From: Actinernus sp. WN-2022
Taxonomy: Eukaryota; Cnidaria; Anthozoa; Actiniaria; Actinernidae
Reading direction: 5' to 3'
Assembly: GCA_030867875.1 (NCBI GenBank)
Contig: JAOWCC010001634.1
Location: 36,351,867-36,415,866, forward strand
DNA length: 64,000 nucleotides
This document shows positions 17,604 to 27,380 of the stretch, in pieces. The notes beneath the pieces were generated by a model that searched no databases, was not told the origin of the DNA, and saw only the letters and a list, made by a program, of their open reading frames with translations. Within the stretch, counting starts at the first letter, position 1, and every line of letters starts with the position of its first letter. A program made the position numbers and the translations under genes.

Positions 17604-18056
17604 ATGGCCGAGATGGTAACTTGCGTTTGGTTGATGCGTGGTAAGGATACGAAGTGCGTGAGGAAACCTTCCAAAGTGTCAGAATATTGTGCTCAACACA
17701 ACTATCAGATACGAAGAGGAGCCACCCCATTCGGTCCATGTTCTAAATGCGGTAGTGATTGTAGAACTAGTTACGGACTTTGTACAACGTGTGGTGCACG
17801 ACGACAACGTGAACTTAGTGGGGAGAAACGCAAAATCAAGAATCGCTTCTCGAAAGTATTGGAAGAATTGAAGTACCGTAAGACTCATGGAGACGTAGAG
17901 GGCTCGCTAAAAGATTTCGCATATCCATGTCGTAAATGCGATCGTGGTTGTCGAACTAGCTACAGACTTTGTACAACGTGTAGTGCACCACTACGACGTG
18001 AACTTAGTAAAAGAAAATCGCTTCTCGAAAGTACTGGCAGAATTGAAGTACCGTAA
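17604..18056 (+). CDS. Zinc-ribbon protein with internal duplication, 150 residues
   Basis: The open frame begins at a TTG at 17541, but the ATG at 17604 (MAEMVTCVW) is the better start. The N-terminus has the pattern CVWLMRGKDTKC followed by EYCAQH. A CxxC...CxxC ribbon (CSKCGSDC, LCTTCG) comes next, and then a second copy (CRKCDRGC, LCTTCS). The second copy comes from a 189-bp tandem duplication (17736-17924 repeated from 17925). A 14-bp shortening in copy 2 shifts the frame, so the tail is unlike copy 1. In the other frame the copy-1-like tail continues to a TAA at 18103-18105. Zinc ribbons of this sort may bind DNA, RNA or transcription factors. A transcription role is only a guess. Confidence 0.7.
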   Translation: MAEMVTCVWLMRGKDTKCVRKPSKVSEYCAQHNYQIRRGATPFGPCSKCGSDCRTSYGLCTTCGARRQRELSGEKRKIKNRFSKVLEELKYRKTHGDVEGSLKDFAYPCRKCDRGCRTSYRLCTTCSAPLRRELSKRKSLLESTGRIEVP

Positions 18057-18092
18057 GACTCATGGAGACGTAGAGGGCTCGCTAAGGGCTTT
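17736..18092 (+). repeat. Tandem duplication inside the zinc-ribbon gene
   Basis: Copy 1 spans 17736-17924 and copy 2 starts at 17925. The shared words GACTTTGTACAACGTGT and GAATTGAAGTACCGTAAGAC show the relation. The offset is 189 bp up to GAACTTAGT and 175 bp afterwards, meaning a 14-bp loss in copy 2. Confidence 0.9.
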
Positions 18093-18102
18093 CGAATGGC
18101 AG

Positions 18103-18171
18103 TAAAAAAAAAAAAGAAAAAAATGAAGAGAGACGAACTGACAGTTTCTATTCATTCTTTTTTTTTTTTTG
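18103..18171. terminator. A-rich/T-rich hairpin after the zinc-ribbon gene
   Basis: An A-rich stretch (AAAAAAAGAAAAAAATGAA) and a T-rich stretch (TTCATTC followed by T) are roughly complementary around a 25-base loop. This resembles the arrangement at 7837-7921 and may mark a transcript end. Confidence 0.35.
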
Positions 18172-18184
18172 CCTCGTTCGTTTT

Positions 18185-18472
18185 CCTCGAAGAGTCATTC
18201 GCGCATTTTACCGAGGGGACCCATCTTAATCGTGGATCGCTTATTTTTACCTCGAAGAGTCATTCGCGCATTTTATCGAGGGGACCCATCTTAATCGTGG
18301 ATCGCTTATTTTTACCTCGAAGAGTCATTCGCGCATTTTATCGAGGGGACCCATCTTAATCGTGGATCGCTTATTTTTGCCTCGAAGAGTCATTTGCACA
18401 TTTTACCGAGGGGACCCATCTTAATCGTGGATCGCTTATTTTTGCCTCGAAGAGTCATTTGCACATTTTACC
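18185..18472. repeat. 65-bp tandem repeat next to the right TIR (4.4 copies)
   Basis: Units begin at 18185, 18250, 18315, 18380 and 18445 with CCTCGAAGAGTCATT and are nearly identical; the last is partial. Each contains CGAGGGGACCCATCTTAATCG. There is no counterpart near the left TIR. It could be a replication, packaging or enhancer element, or a simple amplification. Confidence 0.92.
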
Positions 18473-18684
18473 ACCTCCCACCACTACGACTATACGAACA
18501 GAGATCGCTTCAGGGAAGCCTAACGCTCAAAAGCCAACACGATGCCACAGCGTAGGACGAAGGAAAGCGCCACCCAAGCCTAAAGCGAGACTCACAAAGA
18601 CAACGTGGGACAAGGCGTCGCCATCCTTAGTCGATAACGTACTTCGAGTCGAATTAGGAATGGACAGGAAGCACCACCCGCACA
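18473..18684. other. Spacer with a basic open frame lacking an ATG
   Basis: A plus-strand frame stays open through this segment into the TIR and reads as proline-, lysine- and arginine-rich (GRRKAPPKPKARLTK, then SLVDNVLRVELGMDRKHH). It opens only at a TTG inside the tandem repeat. It could be the remains of a small basic core-type protein or chance. Confidence 0.25.
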
Positions 18685-19009
18685 AATCGGTGTCGACATA
18701 CTATACATGTGCGGCTTTCTCTAATATGGGTATCGAAATGCAATAATGTTGGCAACGAATGGAAAAACGACAACATTTCAATCCTTATTTTTTTTTTCTC
18801 GTTCATGGTCTACGAAATCGAATGGATAAATAGGTCAAAGAATGGTATCGTCGTACGACAGCATTTCAACCCTTACGATTCCAGTAGTATATGTGGAGGA
18901 AAATCGATGCCATTTTTTTTGTTAATGTAGGGGAGGCCTGAGGTCTGAACGAAGGCCTCCACTACATTAACAAAAAAAGTGGTGTCATTTTAACTCCACA
19001 TATACTACT
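18685..19009 (-). repeat. Right terminal inverted repeat (325 bp)
   Basis: Inverted copy of 2496-2820. The outer end reads CCACATATACTACT. Beyond it, 19010-19029 continues with more ACTACT-type sequence that has no counterpart at the left end, so the left end may have lost its outermost bases. Confidence 0.95.
18883..19009. repeat. Terminal palindrome of the right TIR
   Basis: Same 127-bp imperfect palindrome as at 2496-2622, in inverted orientation. The loop is in the same orientation relative to the end as on the left, so there is no sign of the flip-flop inversion seen in viruses that resolve terminal hairpins. Confidence 0.9.
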
Positions 19010-19043
19010 CTATAGTACTACTATACTACTTCATGTTCGGTTA

Positions 19044-19211
19044 GGGATGGACCATTAGAAATCCGAGGAGGGCATGTAGGATTTTTTTGGCTTATTGGTA
19101 TGCTTTGTTCAAGCATAGGTTTTTGCAGGATTTTTTCAATTTTTCCTTGCACAAAGTGTTTTTTGAATTGCCGAATTTCCCCCGTCTCCCCGGATTTCTA
19201 ATGATACACCC
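19044..19211. mobile_element. Short MITE with TTA target duplication
   Basis: The ends GGGATGGACCATTAGAAATCCG and the inverted GGATTTCTAATGATACACCC match imperfectly. TTA is on both sides (19041-19043 and 19212-19214). It has no coding capacity. The right TTA is also the left target duplication of the next element. Confidence 0.6.
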
Positions 19212-19214
19212 TTA

Positions 19215-20797
19215 TTTATCAGTCAATTCCAAACCCGTGCATGCTCCCCCGGGCCACCCCGGGGCATTTGAACATTTTGAAAAAAAATCGATCAAATGCC
19301 CCACTACCAAGGCAGAAAAACTGTTCAAATACCCCAACAGTTTTTCATCCAGACTGTTCAAATGCCCCACCGTCGGGTCCGGATCAGAAAATTTTACAAG
19401 GCAAAGACTATTGACAAATAAATGAAATCATTGTTTTATTCAGAATCTCTGACTCAAGTAATTCACAGGAAACACCGACGGTGAAAACCACCTTCAACCG
19501 GTCAGGGATGAGAACAATCATTTCTACTAGCCTGCTTACAGGCTCTCGGTTTGTTTGTTCGGAAATGTTTTTTTTTTCGGAAATGTCGGGTTTGGGTTAC
19601 CTGTGTCGAGCGCCGAGCGGAGCGAGGCCCGGAGCCGAGCGAGTGCCGGAGGCGAGTGCGTCAGCACGAGAGCCTGCCCGGAAGGTCGGTGTTTCAGAGT
19701 AGCCGCCCCCTGATGCTGCATGACGTCTTCACGCATCAGTGAATTATCAGCTGTCAAAAAGTAACCAATCAGAGCGAAGTACAATGTAAATAAACACAAC
19801 TCGCATTATATTTTGACAGTGTTCCACGTGCGGTCGCCCGAATGTATGGATCGGCAGAAAACTCCGCAAAAAGTGCGTAGAGTTTCAGTGAATTTAACTG
19901 TGCATAATTTCTGCCGTTTTTGCAAGTGTAGTTTTAATATTAAATACGGTTCTAAGAACCGTATTTCTACGGAAAATCTGTACGAAGTCTCTGATCGGGA
20001 TGGCAGTCGCGGCACAGTGTTAACTTTGCTGTGCCAAGATGTTGGCGTGCAACTTCTGAATTCGCCGTTGTTGTCGAGTCGTGTGTGTAATACATGTGCA
20101 AGGAAAGTCCGGAATTTGCACACGCTGTATAATTGGATACGCAACTCAATAAGCGACGAGGACATCGAGAATACTTCAACTCCAAGTAATCGAAGCAAAA
20201 GGCTATTGCCAAGCTCTGTGTCAACACCCGACAGAAGTCCTCTCGCAAGGAAAGTGGCGCGAAACACCGCTACTCCCAAAAGTAAATCTTCTTCACGAAA
20301 ATCACTCTTTCGTCCTAAACTAGCATACACAGAGGACTTGCTGACCGAGCGATTGTCAATTGAGAACATCGGAGAAACAGCAGAAACAAAAGTGAAGATT
20401 GCCATTGCTCATCCAAATGGTGATGTAGATGTTCGCATCCCTTCGGACAAGAGTACCAAAAATCTTGTCAAAAATCTCGCGCTAAAGAGGTGGACAGCTG
20501 CCGCAAATGGTGTTGGCAGGTTTACTCTATCAAGCCTCTACAAATGCACAATCATTATCCTGGAATTCCTCGAAGACACGTACGTTCGCCATTTCGACGC
20601 GAGCGATGCGAATTTGTAGACAGATTTTTTGAACACCGATCAAATGCCCCACCCCCCACCCCCACTGTTTGTCAAATGCCCGCCCCTGAGGGCTTAGATA
20701 CTCGTCAAATTCCCCACCCTCGGGAGCAAGCCTCTGATCAAATGCCCGGGGGTGGCCCGGGTGTGGGGGATGCACGGGTTTGGAATTGACCGATACA
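19215..20797 (+). mobile_element. Complete TTA-target DNA transposon (PIF/Harbinger-like)
   Basis: The terminal inverted repeats are T[T/G]TATC[A/G]GTCAATTCCAAACCCGTGCAT. They are flanked by a 3-bp TTA duplication (19212-19214 and 20798-20800), as in PIF/Harbinger elements. Both ends carry several copies of TCAAATGCCCC in varied orientation (left at about 19266, 19291, 19325, 19349; right at about 20640, 20667, 20704, 20738). These look like subterminal transposase binding sites. It lacks a transposase but carries a 268-codon zinc-finger ORF. A partial copy sits at 1833-2127. Confidence 0.75.
19813..20619 (+). CDS. ZAD-like zinc-finger protein fragment carried by the transposon
   Basis: The open frame is 268 codons and begins at an alternative codon; the first internal Met follows MTVFHVRSPECM. 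It shows an FCRFCKCSFNIKYG pair of cysteines and, about 55 residues later, VCNTCARKVRNL. These four cysteines fit a ZAD-like or treble-clef zinc domain often seen at the N-terminus of cnidarian uncharacterised proteins. A serine/arginine-rich linker follows. The end (RFTLSSLYKCTIIILEFL and onward) lies in the transposon end and recurs at 1833-1936. It is probably an exon captured by, or belonging to, the element. No complete gene is seen. Confidence 0.45.
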   Translation: MTVFHVRSPECMDRQKTPQKVRRVSVNLTVHNFCRFCKCSFNIKYGSKNRISTENLYEVSDRDGSRGTVLTLLCQDVGVQLLNSPLLSSRVCNTCARKVRNLHTLYNWIRNSISDEDIENTSTPSNRSKRLLPSSVSTPDRSPLARKVARNTATPKSKSSSRKSLFRPKLAYTEDLLTERLSIENIGETAETKVKIAIAHPNGDVDVRIPSDKSTKNLVKNLALKRWTAAANGVGRFTLSSLYKCTIIILEFLEDTYVRHFDASDANL

Positions 20798-21115
20798 TTA
20801 CCTATGGGTGGAAATTGTGTTGCTCCTGCTTGAAGTTAACTGGCTAGACGCGAATTAGCTAGACACGAAAAACCAACACGCTAAATTCCAAATCTAAACT
20901 AGTGGTGTCCAATGCTAATCAGATATGTTCGATGTGAGCCAGCGTCCTGGACTCCCGCAACGACTGAAAATAAAGCTAAAATTAAATCAGCGGGGAACCC
21001 AAACGTACTCAAACACACTAGAGCCAGTCATTCCTCAGTTTCTGAGCACATCAGCAATAAAAAAAACATTTCCTAGTTACTGTTGTAAGCAAAATTATGA
21101 AGCCCAGGGGATACT

Positions 21116-22475
21116 TAGCCTGATTTTCAGACGGTACGAGGTCGTCCGCTCACTTCCTCCCCCTCCCCGTCTGATGGACTTCATAGACTTTCATGTTCTT
21201 GACGTCAAAATTTGAACCAATCAGAGCGAATTTACACTTTTGGCAAAGTCTGGAATTTAAGGAATGTGCTCGCATACTTTTCTAAATGGCGTTGGGGAAG
21301 GACTTGAGCAGTGTGTCGATCGAAGTTGTAAAGTTTTAAGGATTTCGAAGCTATATTCAGAGCAGAAGAAAGCATTGGAATCGTTCATTCATCGAAACGA
21401 AGTGTTTGTAAATAGCAGTCCGTATCACAAAAATAACTTACCTTGTGAAGCGCATTTGAATATATTCATATAGAATTTGCGCTATATAAATGAATACCTT
21501 TACCTTTTTTTTTAATCTACGTACGGGCTTTGGTAAATCACTAATCTTCCTCCACTTACAAATCTCATGCATTCGATCTGAAACATTCTCCTAGGTTTTT
21601 GGCTTTTAGAAGACCGGCCAAATCTTTCATAGAATATTATGATTTTTCTGCAGGAGTGAACACACATACTAATTATGTTATGGAAAAAGTTTCATGGCAC
21701 TTGGGTGAATATGTTTGTTTTCAGAATTATGAACACACTCCGTAAGCTCATGTACGGCAATGGCATCTAAACTTTGCACAAAAAGTCTGATTAAAACAAT
21801 CTCTGATACCAAAAAACAACACTAGGACAACTTTAGGGTCTCGTGTGACTAATCGGCATACATATCAAGCTTCAAAACGTTTTAAAAATAAATTAAAGTG
21901 AAAGCGTAAAATTTCTAAGATCACCGTCATAAACTTTACGGCATCACTCGCAGGAATCGAGGCTGATATTTCTTGTATGCATTCTCATACATTGTCCTGC
22001 AAATACTGCACGCAAACTTCAGTTTAAAAAGTTCCTGCTCTCCAAAGAACCACAGTAGCTCAAACAGGATACTATTCTGAGAAATCGACAGAAGTTTGAA
22101 GCTGTAGAATGTTTTTTTCCAGTACATGAAAGCTGATAGATCCAACTAGTAAAAGCCGCCACTGTACGACTGTTCTACACTTCACGCTTCAATTCTTACG
22201 CGTGTTCGTATAGATGGTTTGCACATGACGTCACGGCGGCCATGTTGGTGTACCTTTAACAATAGATTCTTCGTTAGCTTCTTTTGTTCTGTACACCAAC
22301 ATGGCCGCCATGCCCTTTGTCATTTGAATCTCTGGGGATTGAGTGAAAACCATCTATTGGCTTATTGTAAAAACAAAGGTTGATGACGTCAGGAACATGA
22401 AAGTCTATGAAGTCCATCAGACGGGGAGGGGGAGGAAGTGAGCGGACGACCTCGTACCGTCTGAAAACCAGGCTA
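21116..22475. mobile_element. Mutator-like non-autonomous element with 9-bp target duplication
   Basis: About 92-bp terminal inverted repeats begin TAGCCTG and contain CAGACGGTACGAGGTCGTCC, with two mismatches between the ends. GGGGATACT flanks both ends perfectly (21107-21115 and 22476-22484). A 9-bp duplication is typical of Mutator elements. The interior has no transposase and contains a nested hairpin MITE (22213-22358). Confidence 0.85.
22213..22358. mobile_element. Hairpin MITE nested in the Mutator-like element
   Basis: GGCGGCCATGTTGGTGTAC and its inverse GTACACCAACATGGCCGCC lie either side of a short loop, and TAGATGGTTT and AAACCATCTA mark the ends. A related copy is at 42567-42700. 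Confidence 0.75.
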
Positions 22476-22649
22476 GGGGATACTCGCATTTCAAAGTTAT
22501 GGGGAGGATTTTTGGGGGGAGGGGGGGGGGGGGGGGGGGATGGGGGTGGAAAATTGCGATTCAGGAATTTGGGATGAAAGTTTCAATAATTCTATATTTT
22601 AGTGAAAGAAATGTGAATGTGTCATGGTGTATCGTGACTTATTTTTCAG

Positions 22650-25600
22650 TATCATGTTATGGAGTCGAGTGATACATCAAAGCTTTTGGAAAGGTGAAGG
22701 CTTTGAGGTGGACTTCGACCCAGCAGGAAATGGAATGTGTTTTTATGCCGCCGCTGGTCACCAGCTTGGCATGAGTGCAAGTGCAATGCAGAACCTAATC
22801 TTTAACTATCTGCATCACCATAGATATGACGTATGTATACGGGTCCTTTAATGCCTTATTTTTCCCCCGCAGGCCATATAAACGTACCAATGTAAGTCAT
22901 GTGCCTAATTACGTCGCCGAACTTGATTTACATGTATAATTGTTTTTGCTCGTTTCTGCTCAAGTGCAACCAAAAGTAGATCATTAGACGCGTGGGGCTT
23001 GATATGTTTTTTTGTAACGTAAAAAGTCCGTCTAAATCTCTGTTATTAGTGAAAAAATATGGTGACGCCATATAAGATAAAAATCGAAAACCAGCAAAAT
23101 ACCCTGGTTATACCATGGTCTGCTACTTCCCAAGGCCTTGTTAGTTACCGGTCTAATGACATTTAGGGAAAGTTGTTACAGTAATTGTCCAGCCCTTTTA
23201 TACTCAAGTACAACGTCCTTTGGTACTATCAAAATTGTGAGACGGGCCTAGAAGCCCAAATGTCATGGCTACACGCCTTCCGAATAGTCATAAAGGGTCC
23301 CAATCACCTCTTCTCCTCTTATTTGGAAGAACGATTGTTTCTTAAATTTGTTGAACTAATGCAGCCGTTTTTTGTGGTTGTCGTTGTTGTTGAAAAAAGG
23401 ATAATGGCGACGATCGGATGGACTTCCTGTGCAGCATTGACATCGGAGGAAAGGAAGTTCCCAAGTCGTGGGATAAAGCACTGGAGCTCCTAAAGAACAA
23501 CTACGCGAATTCGATGGTCATCCGCTCTCGATCTATTCCGGAGATTCTGCATCACCGAGTTGTTATTGCGACAGTGTATGGGGTACGGCAGGCTTTAGTT
23601 TACTATTTGAATCACTATGTTTATTCTTGGCACTGTTAGAGAACAGATTGAAGGTCCTCAAAGTTTTACCGACTACTAAATCTAGTGAGTTCGTAAAAAA
23701 TAGCTAAACAATGTACTCGCTAAAATAGTTAAATAAATAAATATTCGCCATCTGCATTGGCAAGAATTTGGGCTATTTTGTTCAGATTTCAGAAAATCTT
23801 TAATATAATTTTAATCGTTGTCAGAAAAAAAGTCGCTAAATTTAGTAGTCGCTTATTAGAATAGGGACGCTTAATAGAGAGGGGCGCTTATTTAATTTTC
23901 TAAACCAGACACCCCGAGGGGTGCTTAATACAAAACTGCTCCAAAGGGGGGCGCCGCTTAATAGAGAGGAGGCGCTTATTTGAGAGGGGGCGCCTAATAG
24001 AGCATTTACGGTAGGTAATTATTTGCATTTGAATCAGCCAATCAGAGCGCGGGATTCTGAGCAACTAAATAATACCAAACATTATTATACAACTGTGACG
24101 TCATTTTACCAAATAAGGGCATTTTTGCGTAATGCCCTGTACAAAATCGTGCTTGGGAAAATGTAAATAAAAAGCCAAAATAAAAAGCCACCCAAAATAA
24201 AAAGTAGTTGTATGATAAATCCCTTATTAGATGTTTTGTAGAGTATTATGGGCTCGCATTACGTTCACAACTCGTAAATTATCAGCACGTAATTTATCCA
24301 AGGACGTAACGCTTGTGTCTGACATGACTGGCTAAAGTGAATATTCTAATTACCTGGCATTACGTCACATATTACATTAATTGAGGTTCTGTAACTTCAT
24401 ATAACACCTTTCCTCCGCATTTGTTTCAATCCAGGTGGAGGAGTATGACGACTTAAAGAGGTGGGTTAAATATTGGATTTATTTACTAAGGTACATTAGA
24501 AACATTCAGCCCAAGCCAGGGACGGATCCAGGAAATTCAGAATCAAAGCTCTCTCAGATGCTGTTTCCCGCATTTAGATAGCATTTATAACCAACAATTT
24601 ATGGCTTGGAATAACATGCGTTAGGAGTTCCTACACGAAAGGCGGCGAAGAGCGACCCCCTCGGCCCCCAATAAATCTACTCATGCAGTCACACTACTAG
24701 TGCTGTTATGCGGTGACACGATTATTTGTATTTTCAGACCGCTGAACGACTCTGACGACTATAGCGATGGAAATTCCCGAGCTATCAAAAAACAGAAAAT
24801 CAAACCAGACTTTGTGGAGGATGATAAAGCCGAGGTGGTTGAAACCGTTGTTGGGGGTAATAAAAATGGATCCGATGAGGGAAGAAATCAAAACGCCAAA
24901 AAGCAAAAAAAGATAGGACCGGACTTGTGGGAAGAGGTGGAAGTCGAGGAAGTTAAAAAAAATTCAGAAGACATAAATGGCATAAGAGCTTACAAGATTA
25001 ATTTGAGTACATCAAGCAAAAAGGGGAGTTACATGTCTGCTGCCAAAGACGGTAGACCCTGGAAAAAAGACTCGGAGACGCAGTGGAAGGGCTTTGGAAA
25101 TGTTAGATATTCTGATTGCAAAGGCTCCTACACTTGCACCAACCCGAATTGCGAGTTCAAGAAGGAATTTGGGGTAATTAATTGTACTCAATTCAACTGA
25201 CAAGAAATGTCGGTCGTGCAAAGTTTGTGGTAACAAAGGAAAACACGTGCCGGATATGTGGTGGGGAAAAAGCAATCTCTCTTCGTATACCACTGCGGTG
25301 AGCATACATGTCCCTCAAAGCCGGTTATATATCTAAACCGGTCGAGGATGTACGGCGGACACTATCGGAAAATCCAAGCCTACCTCCGTCTCAAATTCAA
25401 AGTAACATATTACTGTCAATGCTGAAACAAAGATGCGACTGGGATTCAATCGAAAAGGCAGCCGTCGAGACACTTGACAGCAAATGGATTTTAAATGAGA
25501 GACAAAAAATTAAAAAGAGCAACGAGCCCCATGGGCATAATTTTGAGGCTGTAGCGCACCTGAAACAATTTTCCGATTCTCGCGATCCATTTTACATATA

Positions 25601-27380
25601 TAAATTGAACGACAGACGAGGCAACCCAGACAAGCCATCATTCGTTTTTAAAACGAGCAAACTCAGGGTCTCGTTTGCCCTCAACATGGACAGGACAAAA
25701 GATCATGTTTTAAGTAAAGAATTTTGTTTCTTTGATGGCAAAGTTAAAAGGTGCAACGGATTTGTATCGCTTACCGCTAGCGTGTACCATCCTATCATTC
25801 GAAAACTAAATAATACCCCTCGCGACAATGGAGTGTGAGACGGAGGATGCTTGCAACGTAGAATTGTTTTGGAACCTTTTTAATGAAGTATTGAGGAAAG
25901 AAAAGAAAGACGATAAGTATGTATTTAACCCCAGAGGGTGGGTAACAGACAAGGCAGGATCGAACATGGAGGGCCTTAAAATATCTATCGGTCCAGATAC
26001 GTTAGATAGGATCAAGACATGCGAATTCCACTTCAAAGAGTGTAGAAACAGGCAAGCCAGAAAGTTAAATGAACACGATAGACGGAATTTTAAAGATTTG
26101 TGTAATGGTCTTCTAGTAGCAGTAAGTCCCTCAGCTTACGAAAAAGCAAAGGAAGACCTAGTAAACTTTGTTGAAGAATGTGAAGAGAGGAAATATCTCA
26201 AGAACTGGATCGAATGGTGGCACAAAAGACGTAATTACATCTTTCGTGCTTTTGTACCATTTGAGAATGCCCCGAAAATGAACCTTGCAGAACTCATACA
26301 TGCAAGTTGGGTGAAAAGAGATAGGATGAACATGCATGTCCTTGTTTGACGCGGCATATGCCGATTCTCGGGACAACATTCAGCTAGAAGCAGCATATAA
26401 AGCATTCCGAGCTGGTACTGGAAAGGGCGGAACTGGCCCATCTCTTCTAGACAAACAAAACGAGGCCACAAGAGATCAATTGCGCAGGGCCAAACAGCTA
26501 GGTGAACATGACCTGACGAGAGACGATCTCTGTGATGAAGACCGTAGATCACCTCAAGACCAAGAGGATGCACCTGGAAGCCCCAATCCCTAGGCGATCG
26601 GCATAATGCTAGTGTCAATCAAACAAGAAAATCTTCCGGAACACGAGAAGGCCGTTACAGACCTATTCGTAGCAAAGCATTTATTGACAGGCTGCAAACA
26701 GCCAAACGAGAGAAGGAAGAACTCAAAATGAAATCGCTGGATTCCTCGACAGTCCATCAAAAAATCTACACCGTAGTAAACTGTGGAAAAAATTCAAACT
26801 ATAAAGTAGAAATCGGAAAACGGCCCTTGTGCGATTGTGAGGATTTCGTAAAAAATTCTAGTAAAGAGTTATGTAAACATATCATATGGACAATGCTCAA
26901 CATCTGCAGACTGCCAGAGAACAGTGATTTGTTGCAGCAACTGTTTTTGACAGATGAGGAGGCATTGTCTGTCGTTGGGAACTCAGACATACTCTACTAT
27001 CCCGCAAAATCTACTATATAACAAAAACCACCAAAACAAGAAAATAAATCATGCAGGAACTTCTTCAAAAAGACCCCCGTAATAAGAACGAGCAAGTATG
27101 GACTTTGGAAGTTAAGAAAAAGAAAAGAGGAGTAACACCGAGATGTCGAGCATGCAGAGCATTACAAACTGTAGGAGAATTTACCGTCACTGTTAAAGGG
27201 CTTTACGTTCCCTACGAACAGAATTTTGCTACGGAAACAACGTTTTATTTTTGGTCCAAACAACCATGTATTAGCAACGCCCCACCTTGGACTAATGTAA
27301 AACCACCTAACATAATCAGAGCGGACAGCTCACTTGGTGACGCAATAGCAACCTTCAAAGAGAGTGGTTTGCCTTTGTAA
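22650..27380 (+). pseudogene. MULE transposase gene with OTU-like and SWIM domains (spliced, frameshifted)
   Basis: Pieces in order: an OTU-like segment (DPAGNGMCFYAA) ending at a splice donor (GAC|gtatgt, 22830); an exon from 23400 (DNGDDRMDFLCS); a 26-bp exon 24435-24460 (VEEYDDLK); an exon from 24738 with a FAR1-like cysteine motif (CTNPNCEFKKEFGV); the transposase core (FCFFDGKVKRCNGFVSL, then RGWVTDKAGSN, then CEFHFKECRNRQARKL); and a SWIM zinc finger (CDCEDFVKNSSKELCKH, about 26828-26880). A C-terminal piece with CRACRALQ ends at a TAA (27378-27380). Frame changes near 25190, 25320, 25830, 26340 and 26590 show it is broken. It fits Mutator-like autonomous elements and may be the source type for the 9-bp-duplication MITEs nearby, but its own ends were not found. 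Confidence 0.8.

Larger units (their letters stand above)
2496..19009. mobile_element. Polinton/Maverick-type endogenous DNA virus, nearly complete
   Basis: About 16.5 kb is enclosed by 325-bp terminal inverted repeats. It encodes protein-primed DNA polymerase B, an rve integrase, a FtsK/HerA-like packaging ATPase and candidate major and minor capsid proteins. That is the gene set that defines Polintons and related viruses. Genes are tightly packed, several start or stop codons overlap, and both strands are used. An adenovirus-type cysteine protease was not found. The capsid protein (about 415 residues) is shorter than I would expect for a classical Polinton and recalls polinton-like viruses. 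The integrase has an in-frame stop, and two other genes show probable frameshifts, so this copy is probably inactive. The termini start with AG, as is usual for Polintons. Confidence 0.93.

Noticed and set aside
18096..18359. 87-codon ORF over the 65-bp tandem repeat
   Set aside because: It starts in A runs and merely translates the tandem units in shifting frames.
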